Assembly: GCF_004011505.1 (NCBI RefSeq)
Contig: NZ_SAUN01000001.1
Span: 4,774,001-4,838,000, forward strand
Origin: Nonomuraea polychroma
GTDB lineage: Bacteria > Actinomycetota > Actinomycetes > Streptosporangiales > Streptosporangiaceae
Length of the DNA: 64,000 nucleotides
Direction of reading: 5' to 3'
Shown: positions 55,700 through 64,000 of the stretch, in pieces
How the letters are laid out: each line of letters begins with the position of its first letter
Position numbering within the stretch: the first letter of the stretch is position 1
Program-made: the position numbers and the translations under genes
Notes under the pieces: model-generated
Database searches by the model: none
Told to the model about the DNA's origin: nothing
Seen by the model: only the letters and a program-made list of their open reading frames with translations

Positions 55700-56075
55700 C
55701 ATCGGCGAATCGGTTTGGGGTTGCTCAGGCCTGCCAGTGAGTCACGAAGCTCGGGTTAGGCCGCAGCCAGAACGGCCTTCAGCTGGTTGATCGCCTGTGA
55801 TCTTGATTTGATAGCTGAGGTTTTGGCCAGTCTGAACAGCCGACACTGAGCATTTCCACCAGTCCGTCGCCGCCCTTGGCCAGAGCCGTGGCGCTGCCGG
55901 ACAGGCACGGCCCGCCGCCTCGGCCCCAACGCGTCAGTCCTACCCTGCGTGGACGTGCGACTTTGTCGGGCTGATTGACCTCCAGGACCTCGATTCCGAA
56001 GCGCTCAAATGGCGGGCCAGTGCCGCGCAGTAAGAGCCCGTGCACGTCAGAAGGGGCCAACCCCACTGCGCCAGT
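55700..56075 (-). pseudogene. IS110-family transposase, N-terminal part (interrupted by IS3)
   Basis: Frames on the minus strand give GTGSYCAALARHLSAS, GIEVLEVNQPDKVAR, ATALAKGGDGLVEML and LAKTSAIKSRSQAINQLKAV, parts of the DEDD domain and linker of IS110. A TAA stop lies inside the AVLAAA-PELRDSLAGLSNPK stretch just before the IS3. The gene was therefore probably dead, or has decayed, in addition to being split. Confidence 0.78.
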
Positions 56076-56378
56076 GCCAGCCCTTGGCCAGGACATAGGG
56101 TGGACGCACGCGCCCGGGGACGATGGCCGTCGCCAGCACGGTCAGCAGCATTCTTCCTGCAAGCTAGGCGTGCTGCTGTTCGGCGGGAGCGTTGCCCTGG
56201 TGTCGCAAGTCTGAACCCCAGGAACCGCCAACGGCGAGGGCGACTCGCGATCTGGAGTTCACGAGCGGCGCCCCGCATGGCAGATCGGTTGGCTTATCCA
56301 CGGCATGCCGTTCGGAATCCCGTGGGTGGAGGGCCGGCCGTGCGACGGGTGTGGGCCTGGAGCTTGACAATGAGGTGG
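56076..56378. other. stretch without a recognised gene
   Basis: Between the IS110 fragment and the TetR gene end. Frames on either strand give no family. It may include the 5' end of the IS110. Confidence 0.3.
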
Positions 56379-56945
56379 TCAACGGGGACGTAGGCCATCG
56401 AGCGCGATCTCGACGAGCCGCTGCCAGTCACCGGCCGAATGGCGAATGACGGCCGCCATACCACAAACGATCATGTTGACGTCCTCGGTCGTCACATCAG
56501 ATCGGATCACGCCACCGGCCTGTGCCCGATGGATCAGTTCCGCGATGACGGCCAGTAGGGCCGCGCGTGTCTCCCCACGAGGTTCGGTCGAGCCCATAGC
56601 CTTCTCGATCACCTCTGACATGCCGCGATCGTCCGCCAGCACCTCTCCGACGTGGCACAGGAAGACGCGGAGCGCCTGGAACGGATCCGCCTCGGCGAGG
56701 CATCGCGCCCGCGCGAAGGCCGCCATCTCGGCGGACCTGCGCTCTGCGACCGCCTCGATCAGGGCCTCGCGGGTGGGGAACTTCCGGTAGAGGGTCCCAA
56801 CTCCGACTCCGGCAACCTTGGCGACCTCCGTCATCTGCACGTCGTAGCCCTGCTCGGCGAACAGCGCCCGCGCCGCCTCCAGGACACGGTCACGGTTGCG
56901 CTCGGCGTCGATACGCGGCTTACGCCGGGTGGGAGGAGTTGACAT
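56379..56945 (-). CDS. TetR-family transcriptional regulator
   Basis: 188 residues. The N-terminal HTH is typical (RDRVLEAARALFAEQGYDVQ, MTEVAKVAGVGVGTLYRKFP, TREALIEAVAERR). The ligand-binding C-terminal part resembles the SbtR-like class (VFLCHVGEVLADDRGMSEVI). ATG 56945. It is divergent from the cupin gene at 57034, with an inverted repeat between them, so it probably represses that gene and itself. Confidence 0.92.
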   Translation of the reverse strand: MSTPPTRRKPRIDAERNRDRVLEAARALFAEQGYDVQMTEVAKVAGVGVGTLYRKFPTREALIEAVAERRSAEMAAFARARCLAEADPFQALRVFLCHVGEVLADDRGMSEVIEKAMGSTEPRGETRAALLAVIAELIHRAQAGGVIRSDVTTEDVNMIVCGMAAVIRHSAGDWQRLVEIALDGLRPR

Positions 56946-56974
56946 ATCAGGTGTCCTCTGTCTAACTCAATAAC

Positions 56975-56995
56975 GGAATCCGGACTCCAGATTCC
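56975..56995. promoter_or_regulatory. inverted repeat, candidate TetR operator
   Basis: GGAATC and GATTCC arms are separated by nine bases in the 88-bp gap between the divergent TetR and cupin genes. Place and size fit a TetR dimer site. Confidence 0.45.
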
Positions 56996-57033
56996 TATTA
57001 TGTCATGCATGGAAGACCGAAAGGCTCATCGTC

Positions 57034-57498
57034 ATGTCGAAAGACCGTTTCATCCTGCTTAACCCCGGCGAGGTACGGCCCGCCCGTGTCCCAGTTCCAC
57101 CCGTGTTCGGCTTCAAGGCGAGGACCGAGGACACCGAAGGCAGACTGTCCCTGCTGGAGGTCATCCTGGCTCGCGACATCCCCCGCCACGTCCATCGCGT
57201 CGCCGACGAATGTATCAACGTGCTCGACGGCGTGCTGGAGGTGGAGTTCGACGACCGTGTGGAGCATGTCGCCGCGGGAGGGTTCGTGCTGCTACCGCAC
57301 GGTGTCCCGCACGCCCTGCGCCGAGGCTCCGACCATCCCCCGCGGGTGATACAGATCTCCACGCCAGGAGGATGGGAGTGCTACATCGAGGACCTCGCCG
57401 AGGCCGGACCGGACGCCTCCACCACTGACGGACAGTTCGACCCGAAGAAGCTCAACACCATCGCCGCCAAGTACGAGATCACCTACGAGGAGCAGTAG
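57034..57498 (+). CDS. cupin-domain protein
   Basis: 154 residues. The cupin motif 1 reads IPRHVHRVADECINVLDGVL with two His and a Glu for metal, and motif 2 GGFVLLPHGVPHALRRG with a further His. A C-terminal helical extension follows. Such proteins are small-molecule dioxygenases, isomerases or binding proteins; the substrate is unknown. The gene is divergent from a TetR regulator. Confidence 0.88.
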   Translation: MSKDRFILLNPGEVRPARVPVPPVFGFKARTEDTEGRLSLLEVILARDIPRHVHRVADECINVLDGVLEVEFDDRVEHVAAGGFVLLPHGVPHALRRGSDHPPRVIQISTPGGWECYIEDLAEAGPDASTTDGQFDPKKLNTIAAKYEITYEEQ

Positions 57499-57502
57499 TC
57501 GC

Positions 57503-57770
57503 CAGAAGTGCTAGAGGTATGTTCGTTCGCCCACGCTGGACAGACCCCGCCGATTAGGCGCCATCGTCGCGCCCGCGATGCCGCGCCGGCAGCGCGCTCT
57601 CCGCCATGACGTGGCGCCCCGCGACTACCTCGGTTGCACATTGACAGTAGCCGACCAAGGGAAACAGGCGCAGGGCCAGCAAGAAGTAGGCCCCGACACC
57701 CGAGACCAAGAACGCAGGCAGCGCTTACACGTTTAAGGAGTGCCTCGACGAAGCTTCTCTAGCACTGCTG
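57503..57770. mobile_element. 268-bp MITE-like element with terminal inverted repeats
   Basis: The left end starts CAGAAGTGCTAGAGG and the complement of the right end starts CAGCAGTGCTAGAGA; both are followed a few bases later by TTCGTYCG. No gene lies between. The layout is that of a small non-autonomous transposon; no parent element is seen in this window. It ends 15 bp before the IS256 end. Confidence 0.45.
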
Positions 57771-57785
57771 CATGCCAAACGCACG

Positions 57786-59182
<1,397 letters not shown>

Positions 59183-59402
59183 CGCACGCCCAGGCACGAT
59201 CCAGCTTGACGGCGACGGCGCGGTCGGCCGTGCATGCATCGCAGAATTCGGGCGCTTCCGCGACGGCAAGCTCGCACCTGAACCGTGCCGTGTACATGTC
59301 GCTGGGCGGCGGTCCAGCCGCCAGTGGAGGCTGGGCTAAGAAAGTGCGGATCGTGTGCTATGGATTTCGTCGTTGGCGGTGCTCAAGATAGTCGAAGTGC
59401 TC

Positions 59403-60836
59403 GTGAAGATGATCGCTGCGCTCTCGGCTCTGGCGGTATTCGCCCTCGCTCTCTTCGTCGCCCCACGGCCACCCGTGCTAGGCCCGCCAGTGACTGGCGA
59501 CCCTGCTCTGGCCGCCCAGGTGCGGCGCGCCGCCGGGGCCGACGGCTACCAGAGCCTGTCGGTGGCTCTGATCGAGGGCGGCCGGACCCGGTTCGCCGGG
59601 CTCGGCTCCGCCGATGGCACGCGTCCCGTCGACCAGCGAACCCCGTACGAGCTGGGCTCGATCGCCAAGGCCATGACCGGCATGGTCCTGGCGGACCTGG
59701 CCGAGGACGGTTTGTCGCCCGACACACTGGTCCGCGACCTGCTGCCGGACGCAGGCCTGTCCGCCCCTGCGACTCTGGCCGAGCTGGCCTCGCATCGCTC
59801 CGGCATGCCGCGGCTCCGCCTGACGCCCCAGATCATCGCCGGAGCCTTGCTGAGCCCGTACACCGGCGGCGATCCCTACAGGGGAGCCGGGCCGGAGACG
59901 GTGCTGGCCGACGCGGCCGCGGTCAAGACCGGCGAACGAGGCAAGGTCGCCTACTCGAACCTGGGCATGGCCCTGCTGGGCCTGGCCCTGGCCGAACATT
60001 CCCACACGACCTACGCCGACCTGCTCCGCACCCGCGTCCTCGTCCCGCTGGGCATGACGTCCACGACGGCACTCGGCCCTCGGGACGGCCTTCCGCCCGG
60101 CCACGCCACCGGCCGGGCGGAGAACGGCCTCGCCATGGACCCCTGGCGCGCCCACGGTCATGCCGCGGCGGGCGGCGGCGTGTGGTCCACTGCGGAGGAC
60201 GTCGCCAAGCTGGTCAACGCCGTCATGAACGACACTGCCCCGGGCGCCGACGCCGCCACCCCGCGCTGGAACCAGAACGATCGCCAGCGCATCGGCTACG
60301 GCTGGTTCACCACCCGGTACGACAACCGGACCATCACCTGGCACAACGGCGCCACCGGCGGGTTCACCTCGTACGCGGGCTTCGACCGGGCCACCGGACG
60401 CGGTGTGGTCGTCCTTAGCAACACCGACAAGCGGGTGGACGCTTTGGGCCTGCGTCTGCTCGGCATCGAGAGACCGGACGGTGAAAACTCGTCCCCCGCC
60501 ATGACCGTCGTGATGATCCTTTTCACCTTCAGCGGCCTCGGGTTCGTGGTATCAGCGGCCCGCGCTCGCGGGATCAAGCGGCTGTCGGTCACCGGCCAGG
60601 CGCTGTGGGCAGTGCTGCTGCTCTGGCTGACACGCAATGCAGGTCCATGGGATGCCGTACCGCCTGTTGTCTGGATTCTTGGGGCTGGTGTGCTGGCGGT
60701 GGCCATCGCCCTCGCCGTCCTCCGATGGCCACGCCTGGAACTCGGCCACCGTACGCCAGTGCCCTGGTGGAGTTGGATATCAGTCGTCCTGCCGCTCGTT
60801 TTTCTGATCATGTATGGAGTGGCGATGGCTCTATGA
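59403..60836 (+). CDS. beta-lactamase-fold serine hydrolase with C-terminal membrane segments
   Basis: About 477 residues from GTG 59403; the frame is open from GTG 59355 and ATG 59409 is also possible. After an N-terminal hydrophobic segment (MIAALSALAVFALALFVAP) comes a class C/penicillin-binding-like domain. It has SxxK in YELGSIAKAMTGM, the YxN motif in KVAYSNLGMALLG and an HxG motif in TWHNGATGGFTSYAGF. The last about 120 residues hold three to four membrane helices. Such proteins are envelope peptidases or esterases. The stretch 59183-59402 before it has no other gene. Confidence 0.87.
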   Translation: MKMIAALSALAVFALALFVAPRPPVLGPPVTGDPALAAQVRRAAGADGYQSLSVALIEGGRTRFAGLGSADGTRPVDQRTPYELGSIAKAMTGMVLADLAEDGLSPDTLVRDLLPDAGLSAPATLAELASHRSGMPRLRLTPQIIAGALLSPYTGGDPYRGAGPETVLADAAAVKTGERGKVAYSNLGMALLGLALAEHSHTTYADLLRTRVLVPLGMTSTTALGPRDGLPPGHATGRAENGLAMDPWRAHGHAAAGGGVWSTAEDVAKLVNAVMNDTAPGADAATPRWNQNDRQRIGYGWFTTRYDNRTITWHNGATGGFTSYAGFDRATGRGVVVLSNTDKRVDALGLRLLGIERPDGENSSPAMTVVMILFTFSGLGFVVSAARARGIKRLSVTGQALWAVLLLWLTRNAGPWDAVPPVVWILGAGVLAVAIALAVLRWPRLELGHRTPVPWWSWISVVLPLVFLIMYGVAMAL

Positions 60837-60845
60837 TCCGCTCTT

Positions 60846-61180
60846 TATTGGTGGTACAGGGTGGCCGTCGGAGATCCGATCATCGCGAGGATGGCTTTTC
60901 CGGGAATTTCCCGCTCTCCAGCGCCCGGTGTGCGGCGAGTGGGAAGCAGGCGCCGATCCGCGGCCGATGTGGTGCCGGAGTGCGAGGGAGACCAGGTGGC
61001 CGAGGAGCGCTTGGTGCTCCGCGGTTTGCGGCGATCTCCGGTGGCAGTGAGCGGATGGTCGTGCGCTTGTCCGGCAGGAGGTTGAGTGCACGTTGCGCAG
61101 CGCGCCGAGGACGGTTTAGCGCGGGTGGGCCCCGGTCGAGAAGGCCCAGCGGGGTCAGGTGCGAGTTGGCGAGTGAGACA
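60846..61180 (-). pseudogene. possible zinc-type alcohol dehydrogenase/quinone oxidoreductase C-terminal remnant
   Basis: The minus strand shows RIGACFPLAAHRALESGKFP and, after a one-base shift, GKAILAMIGSPTATLYHQ. This resembles the last strand and helix of medium-chain quinone oxidoreductases (FPL-EA-AHR-LE-G---GK-VL). Upstream parts are too damaged to follow. The assignment rests on the C-terminal motif only. Confidence 0.38.
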
Positions 61181-61198
61181 TCGAAGGGAAGTCTGCGC

Positions 61199-61455
61199 AT
61201 GTCTGTACCACCTCCGCCGCCAGGCAAGTCGCCCGGCACTGCGAGGGTCGGCGAGAAGGGTCCGATCGTCATCCGAAAGACATGCGTGACATGTTCGAGA
61301 TCAGCCCGGGCGACACCCTGCTACTGCGCGCCGACATCGGCAAAGGCATCGCCGTCCCCTCTCAGGAGATGGTGGTCGGCTTGGTCGAGACCATCTTCGG
61401 CGAGCCGTCCGCCGCAAAGTTCGACGACAAGGGAGAAACTGATGGATCAGGCTGA
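61199..61455 (+). pseudogene. AbrB-family DNA-binding protein with one-base frameshift
   Basis: ATG 61199 (GAAGGGAAG upstream) reads MSVPPPPPGKSPGTARVGEK and GPIVI. One base is then missing near 61275, and the rest continues in another frame as MRDMFEISPGDTLLLRADIG and KGIAVPSQEMVVGLVETIFG. Corrected, it is a SpoVT/AbrB-like swapped-hairpin regulator. Its TGA at 61455 overlaps the next gene's start by 14 bp, as in operons of this kind with a small membrane protein. It could be a sequencing error. Confidence 0.68.
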
Positions 61456-61900
61456 GCGCGCCCAGCACCGTCGTACGGCAGGTCCGTGGCATCTGTGGGT
61501 GGTAGGGCTCGGCTTTCTGGCCCTGTACCTCGTCGGCGGGCGCGACTACATCTTGGCCAGGACCGTGAACCAGGGATACTTTGACGAACAAGGCTACGGA
61601 CCCGACCAGATAGCGTATTTCAGCGACTACCCGGCGATTCCGGCCGTCTTCTGGACCATCAACATCGCCGCCGGACTCGCGGCGGCTGTGCTGCTGCTGT
61701 TCCGCTCCCGCTGGGCGGCCCCAGCCACGTTGATCGCCGCAGCCTCTCAGTTGTGCCTCCTCGTCATCACGTTCGGATTCATGGACCGATGGGCCATCCT
61801 CGGACCCCGGTTCTCACTCGTCGACATCGGCGTGTGGGTGCTCACCGTGGGTCTCTGGCAGTACTGCCGCGCGATACACCGGCGAGGTATCCTCCGGTGA
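61442..61900 (+). CDS. small membrane protein, AbrB partner
   Basis: 152 residues from ATG 61442 with AGGGAGAA upstream, overlapping the AbrB-like gene. Four hydrophobic segments are seen (WHLWVVGLGFLALYLVGGRD, VFWTINIAAGLAAAVLLLFR, ATLIAAASQLCLLVITFGFM, LVDIGVWVLTVGLWQYCRAI). Proteins of this shape next to AbrB- or PadR-like regulators are common in actinomycetes; their role is unknown. Confidence 0.75.
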   Translation: MDQAERAQHRRTAGPWHLWVVGLGFLALYLVGGRDYILARTVNQGYFDEQGYGPDQIAYFSDYPAIPAVFWTINIAAGLAAAVLLLFRSRWAAPATLIAAASQLCLLVITFGFMDRWAILGPRFSLVDIGVWVLTVGLWQYCRAIHRRGILR

Positions 61901-61904
61901 TCTC

Positions 61905-62176
61905 GAACTGGGCGGCGGACGCTGACCGCGATCGCCGCGGCCACCACCAGAGACATGACGCATCAACGGTGATCGTCGATCTCGGCTTCGACGTGGAGGT
62001 CGGCCCGTTGTTCGAGACGCCGCGCGACCACATCATGATCTGTAGTGCGGCGTTATCCCGCCGGACGACCACGACGCGCTGCGCGCCGCCGACGCCGCGA
62101 TCTTCCCGTCCGGCACGGTCAACGCCGACGCGGCTGAGGACTGCTGTGCGACCTCTCCGGGCGGCTCGGACATGAC
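61905..62176 (+). pseudogene. methylmalonyl-CoA mutase large subunit, C-terminal remnant
   Basis: Frames give TVIVDLGFDVEVGPLFETPR and then IPPDDHDALRAADAAIFPSG with TVNADAAED. These match the cobalamin-binding domain of MutB/ScpA (DLGFDVDVGPLFQTP and the GGVIPPQD-LF-PGT region). The DxHxxG cobalamin motif is damaged and about 30 residues between the blocks are missing. A meaB relic follows, as in the usual operon. Confidence 0.78.
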
Positions 62177-62580
62177 ACCGCCTGACCGCGACGACTACGT
62201 ACAAGACCTGCCAGAGGGCTCACTGACGTTGCTCGCACGCGCGATCACCCTGGTCGCGCCCCCTCGGGCCGGCACAGAGAGCTGGCCCAGCGCCTGCTGG
62301 TGAAGATGACCCCGCTGTCGGGAGAGGTCAGGCGGGTCGGCATCTCGGGCGTGCCGGGCGTCGGCAAGCCCACCTTCATCGACGTCCTGGGGCACGCATG
62401 TCACTAGGCAGAGGCACCGCGTTGCCGTGCTTGCCGACGCCTCCTCCACTTGCACCGGCGGCAGCATCTTCGGTGACAAGCTCCGCATGGCCGCGTTCAC
62501 CGCCGGCCCCGCCGCCGCTGTGACGACCGCCGTTGCATTCACCGGCGGAGCACCAGCGGCCGCGGATGAGGATGGCCAAT
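62172..62580 (+). pseudogene. MeaB/ArgK-type GTPase remnant
   Basis: The pieces SLTLLARAITLV, RRVGISGVPGVGKPTFIDVL and GGSIFGDKLRMAAFTAGPAA match the start of the methylmalonyl-CoA mutase chaperone GTPase MeaB. The P-loop reads GVPGVGKP instead of GVPGVGKS, stop codons and frameshifts occur, and only the first third is present. The stretch 62581-62728 that follows ends in a frame GREDEQAAARKHVKMLA whose stop overlaps the next gene; its origin is unknown. Confidence 0.75.
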
Positions 62581-62728
62581 GAGCTCTTTTCATCCCGAGT
62601 AACGGCCGTCTTCGACGAGTTGGAGGACGAGGATGGCCTGCGCGCCAGCACCTCGTCCACTCCCCCATCGACCAGATCGGACGGGAAGACGAACAGGCTG
62701 CTGCGCGGAAGCATGTGAAGATGCTCGC

Positions 62729-63076
62729 ATGAGACGAACGACCACCGGCGGCCCGGTCTTACGCTGGGCAGCGGTGCTCCTGGCCGGTGCACTCCTCCTC
62801 ATGGGGCTCGTCTGGCTCACGCCCGGCGAGGACGATCGGTTCGCTGGCTCGGCTCCCCAGATGGAAGCCGTCGCTCGCACGTTGGGGAAGGACGAGGTGC
62901 TCAAGCGCCAGACAATCGGCGTGCTCACGTTCGATGCGGTCTACTGGGACGGCGACGCGGTGGTCTTCTCCCTCAGCGACAGCCACCGCGCGTACATATG
63001 GAGCCCTGACAGGAGGCCGGGCGACACATTGCCCCTGTGGGGCCCGTGGTACACGTTCTGGAGCGATCCCCACTGA
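62729..63076 (+). CDS. small membrane-anchored protein of unknown function
   Basis: 115 residues from ATG 62729, which overlaps an upstream stop as ATGA. One N-terminal helix (LRWAAVLLAGALLLMGLVWL) is followed by an exported domain with VLTFDAVYWDGDAVVFSLSD and RPGDTLPLWGPWYTFWSDPH. No family recognised. It looks intact, though no ribosome site stands out. Confidence 0.55.
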   Translation: MRRTTTGGPVLRWAAVLLAGALLLMGLVWLTPGEDDRFAGSAPQMEAVARTLGKDEVLKRQTIGVLTFDAVYWDGDAVVFSLSDSHRAYIWSPDRRPGDTLPLWGPWYTFWSDPH

Positions 63077-63087
63077 ACCTTTCATCT

Positions 63088-63705
63088 TCACGCGGCCTGG
63101 GCGGCGCGGTGGTTCTGAAGAACGGCGATGGCCTTGCACAGGTGGCCGGCCTTACTCGGGCTGCAGCGTAGCTTGCGGAGGATTCTCCAGCTCTTCATTT
63201 GGGCGTTAGCACGTTCGCCGGGTCCCCGGAGCTTGGCGTGGGCGCGGTTGGCCTGCTTCTGGGACTCTGGCTTGTCCTTGCCCTTGTAGGGCGTGAGGAC
63301 CAGGCCCTCGGCCCCCTGATACGCCTTGTCAGCCAGGGTGATGATCCCGGCCTGCTCCAGGGCGCGCAGGACAGCCCAGATGCGGGCGGCGCTCAGATCA
63401 TGGGTCTTGCCGGGCAACGCTCCAGAGGTCCACAGGATCATCCCGTCCGGTGTGGCGATGACCTGTACGTTCATGCCGTGCACGCGATGTTTGCCGGAGA
63501 AGTAGGGCCGGTCGGCCTTGATCCCGTCGGTGCGGATCAGCGTGCCGTCCAGCACCAGGTAATGCAGTCCGTCCTGCTTGGCCTTCCGTAACGCCTGACC
63601 GAGCTTGGGCGAGCGCGCCGACAACAGCGTCACCGTCTCCTCCACATACCGCCACGCGGTCGCCGTCGACACCCCGAAGCCGGCCCCGATTCGGTGCTCA
63701 CTGGG
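63088..63705 (-). pseudogene. IS5-family transposase, N-terminally truncated
   Basis: The frame from about 63705 (IGAGFGVSTATAWRYVEETV) to the stop at 63088 holds the DDE_Tnp_4 domain: HYLVLDGTLIRTDGIKADRP, GKHRVHGMNVQVIATPDGMI, LPGKTHDLSAARIW, TLADKAYQGAEG and PGERANAQMKSWRILRKLRC. The N-terminal about 70 residues are missing and replaced by an ISKra4-type fragment. The open frame to 63927 is not transposase. Confidence 0.82.
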
Positions 63706-63708
63706 GTC

Positions 63709-63850
63709 TGGCTGGAGCCGAGTCCATCTTGAAGCTTCGCGCTCTGATCGCCAACGCCGACTTTCCCACCTACTGGCGATTCCGTCTTGATCAAGAGCAC
63801 CACCGCGTTCACCACGCCCGCCACCGAGAAGGGCGCCACCTCGCCGCCTG
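63709..63850 (+). pseudogene. ISKra4-family transposase C-terminal fragment
   Basis: The plus frame AGAESILKLRALIANADFPT, YWRFRLDQEHHRVHHARH and a stop at about 63850 resembles the last about 45 residues of ISKra4 transposases (EA-LKLRA---NGDFD-YW-FHL-QEH-RVH). It abuts the truncated IS5. The remaining 150 bp of the window show nothing recognisable. Confidence 0.6.
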
Positions 63851-64000
63851 ATCACCCCGTCTGGACAGGAGCGACATCGACAGAAACCCGGGACCGGGTG
63901 GCGGCCAGTGTCCGCGTTAAGGACCAATCAACCGCGTCTCCCACTATTCGTACGGGGGATCGATCACGTACGTGGGGTCGCAGTATCGGCGGATCCATTG

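Overview
The window is high-GC DNA with GTG and ATG starts, AGGAG-type ribosome binding sites and proteins of actinomycete type (SapA-like spore-associated proteins, NarL-type two-component pairs, SigJ/ECF41-type sigma factor, DUF2975/YozG pairs). It most likely comes from a filamentous actinomycete, plausibly Streptosporangiales (Nonomuraea or relatives). The family-level placement is inference. No rRNA, tRNA, CRISPR array or replication origin was recognised.

This is an accessory region dominated by mobile elements, most of them broken. Recognisable are two IS21 elements (7256-9869; 34124-36687, the latter with a 6-bp target duplication), two IS256 copies (18827-20254; 57786-59182, the second missing one end) plus an IS256 fragment, two copies of a 1568-bp IS3 element with a -1 frameshift signal (31137-32704; 54132-55699), and a compact Tn554-like transposon (47348-50742) sitting inside another IS3 transposase. 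There are also remnants of Tn3 transposases, two resolvases, IS3, IS4, IS5, IS30, IS110, IS701, ISAzo13, ISKra4 and probably ISL3 elements. Many host genes are cut or frameshifted beside them.

Layout. 1-7200: Tn3 remnant fused to a broken MFS transporter, a LacI regulator, a four-helix membrane protein with a decayed multicopper oxidase, a secreted CrtC/AttH-like lipocalin protein and a DesK-type two-component pair behind a palindrome. 7256-12700: IS21, an arsC-like remnant, and copy A of a cassette (VOC protein, ECF41-like sigma, divergent VOC protein) whose sigma gene carries a 142-bp deletion. 13078-20960: Tn3, resolvase, ISAzo13 and IS256 debris, the first DUF2975/YozG locus, a methyltransferase, the intact IS256 copy and an IS701 remnant. 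21221-28215: two near-identical histidine kinase/response regulator pairs in inverted orientation around an ABC-2 exporter plus erythromycin-esterase-like lipoprotein operon. 28431-31000: small secreted proteins, including tandem SapA-like paralogues. 31137-36687: IS3, an intact MFS transporter, IS21. 36852-42220: IS3, IS30 and IS110 remnants, a further small secreted protein and a broken conserved gene of unknown function. 42628-43582: the second DUF2975/YozG locus. 43876-50835: resolvase, IS3 and IS4 debris and the Tn554-like element. 51220-53075: intact copy B of the VOC/sigma/VOC cassette. 53336-57498: a DUF1905/YdeI protein, an IS110 interrupted by IS3, and a divergent TetR/cupin pair. 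57503-64000: a MITE-like element, IS256, a beta-lactamase-fold serine hydrolase, small membrane proteins and remnants of a methylmalonyl-CoA mutase/meaB operon, IS5 and ISKra4.

Functional links visible in the sequence are short operons with overlapping stop and start codons (kinase-regulator pairs, ABC ATPase-permease-esterase, DUF2975-YozG, sigma-VOC, TnpA-TnpB-TnpC) and divergent regulator/target pairs with inverted repeats between them (ECF41 cassette, TetR/cupin). Several genes differ from their families by one base, so some frameshifts could be sequencing errors.
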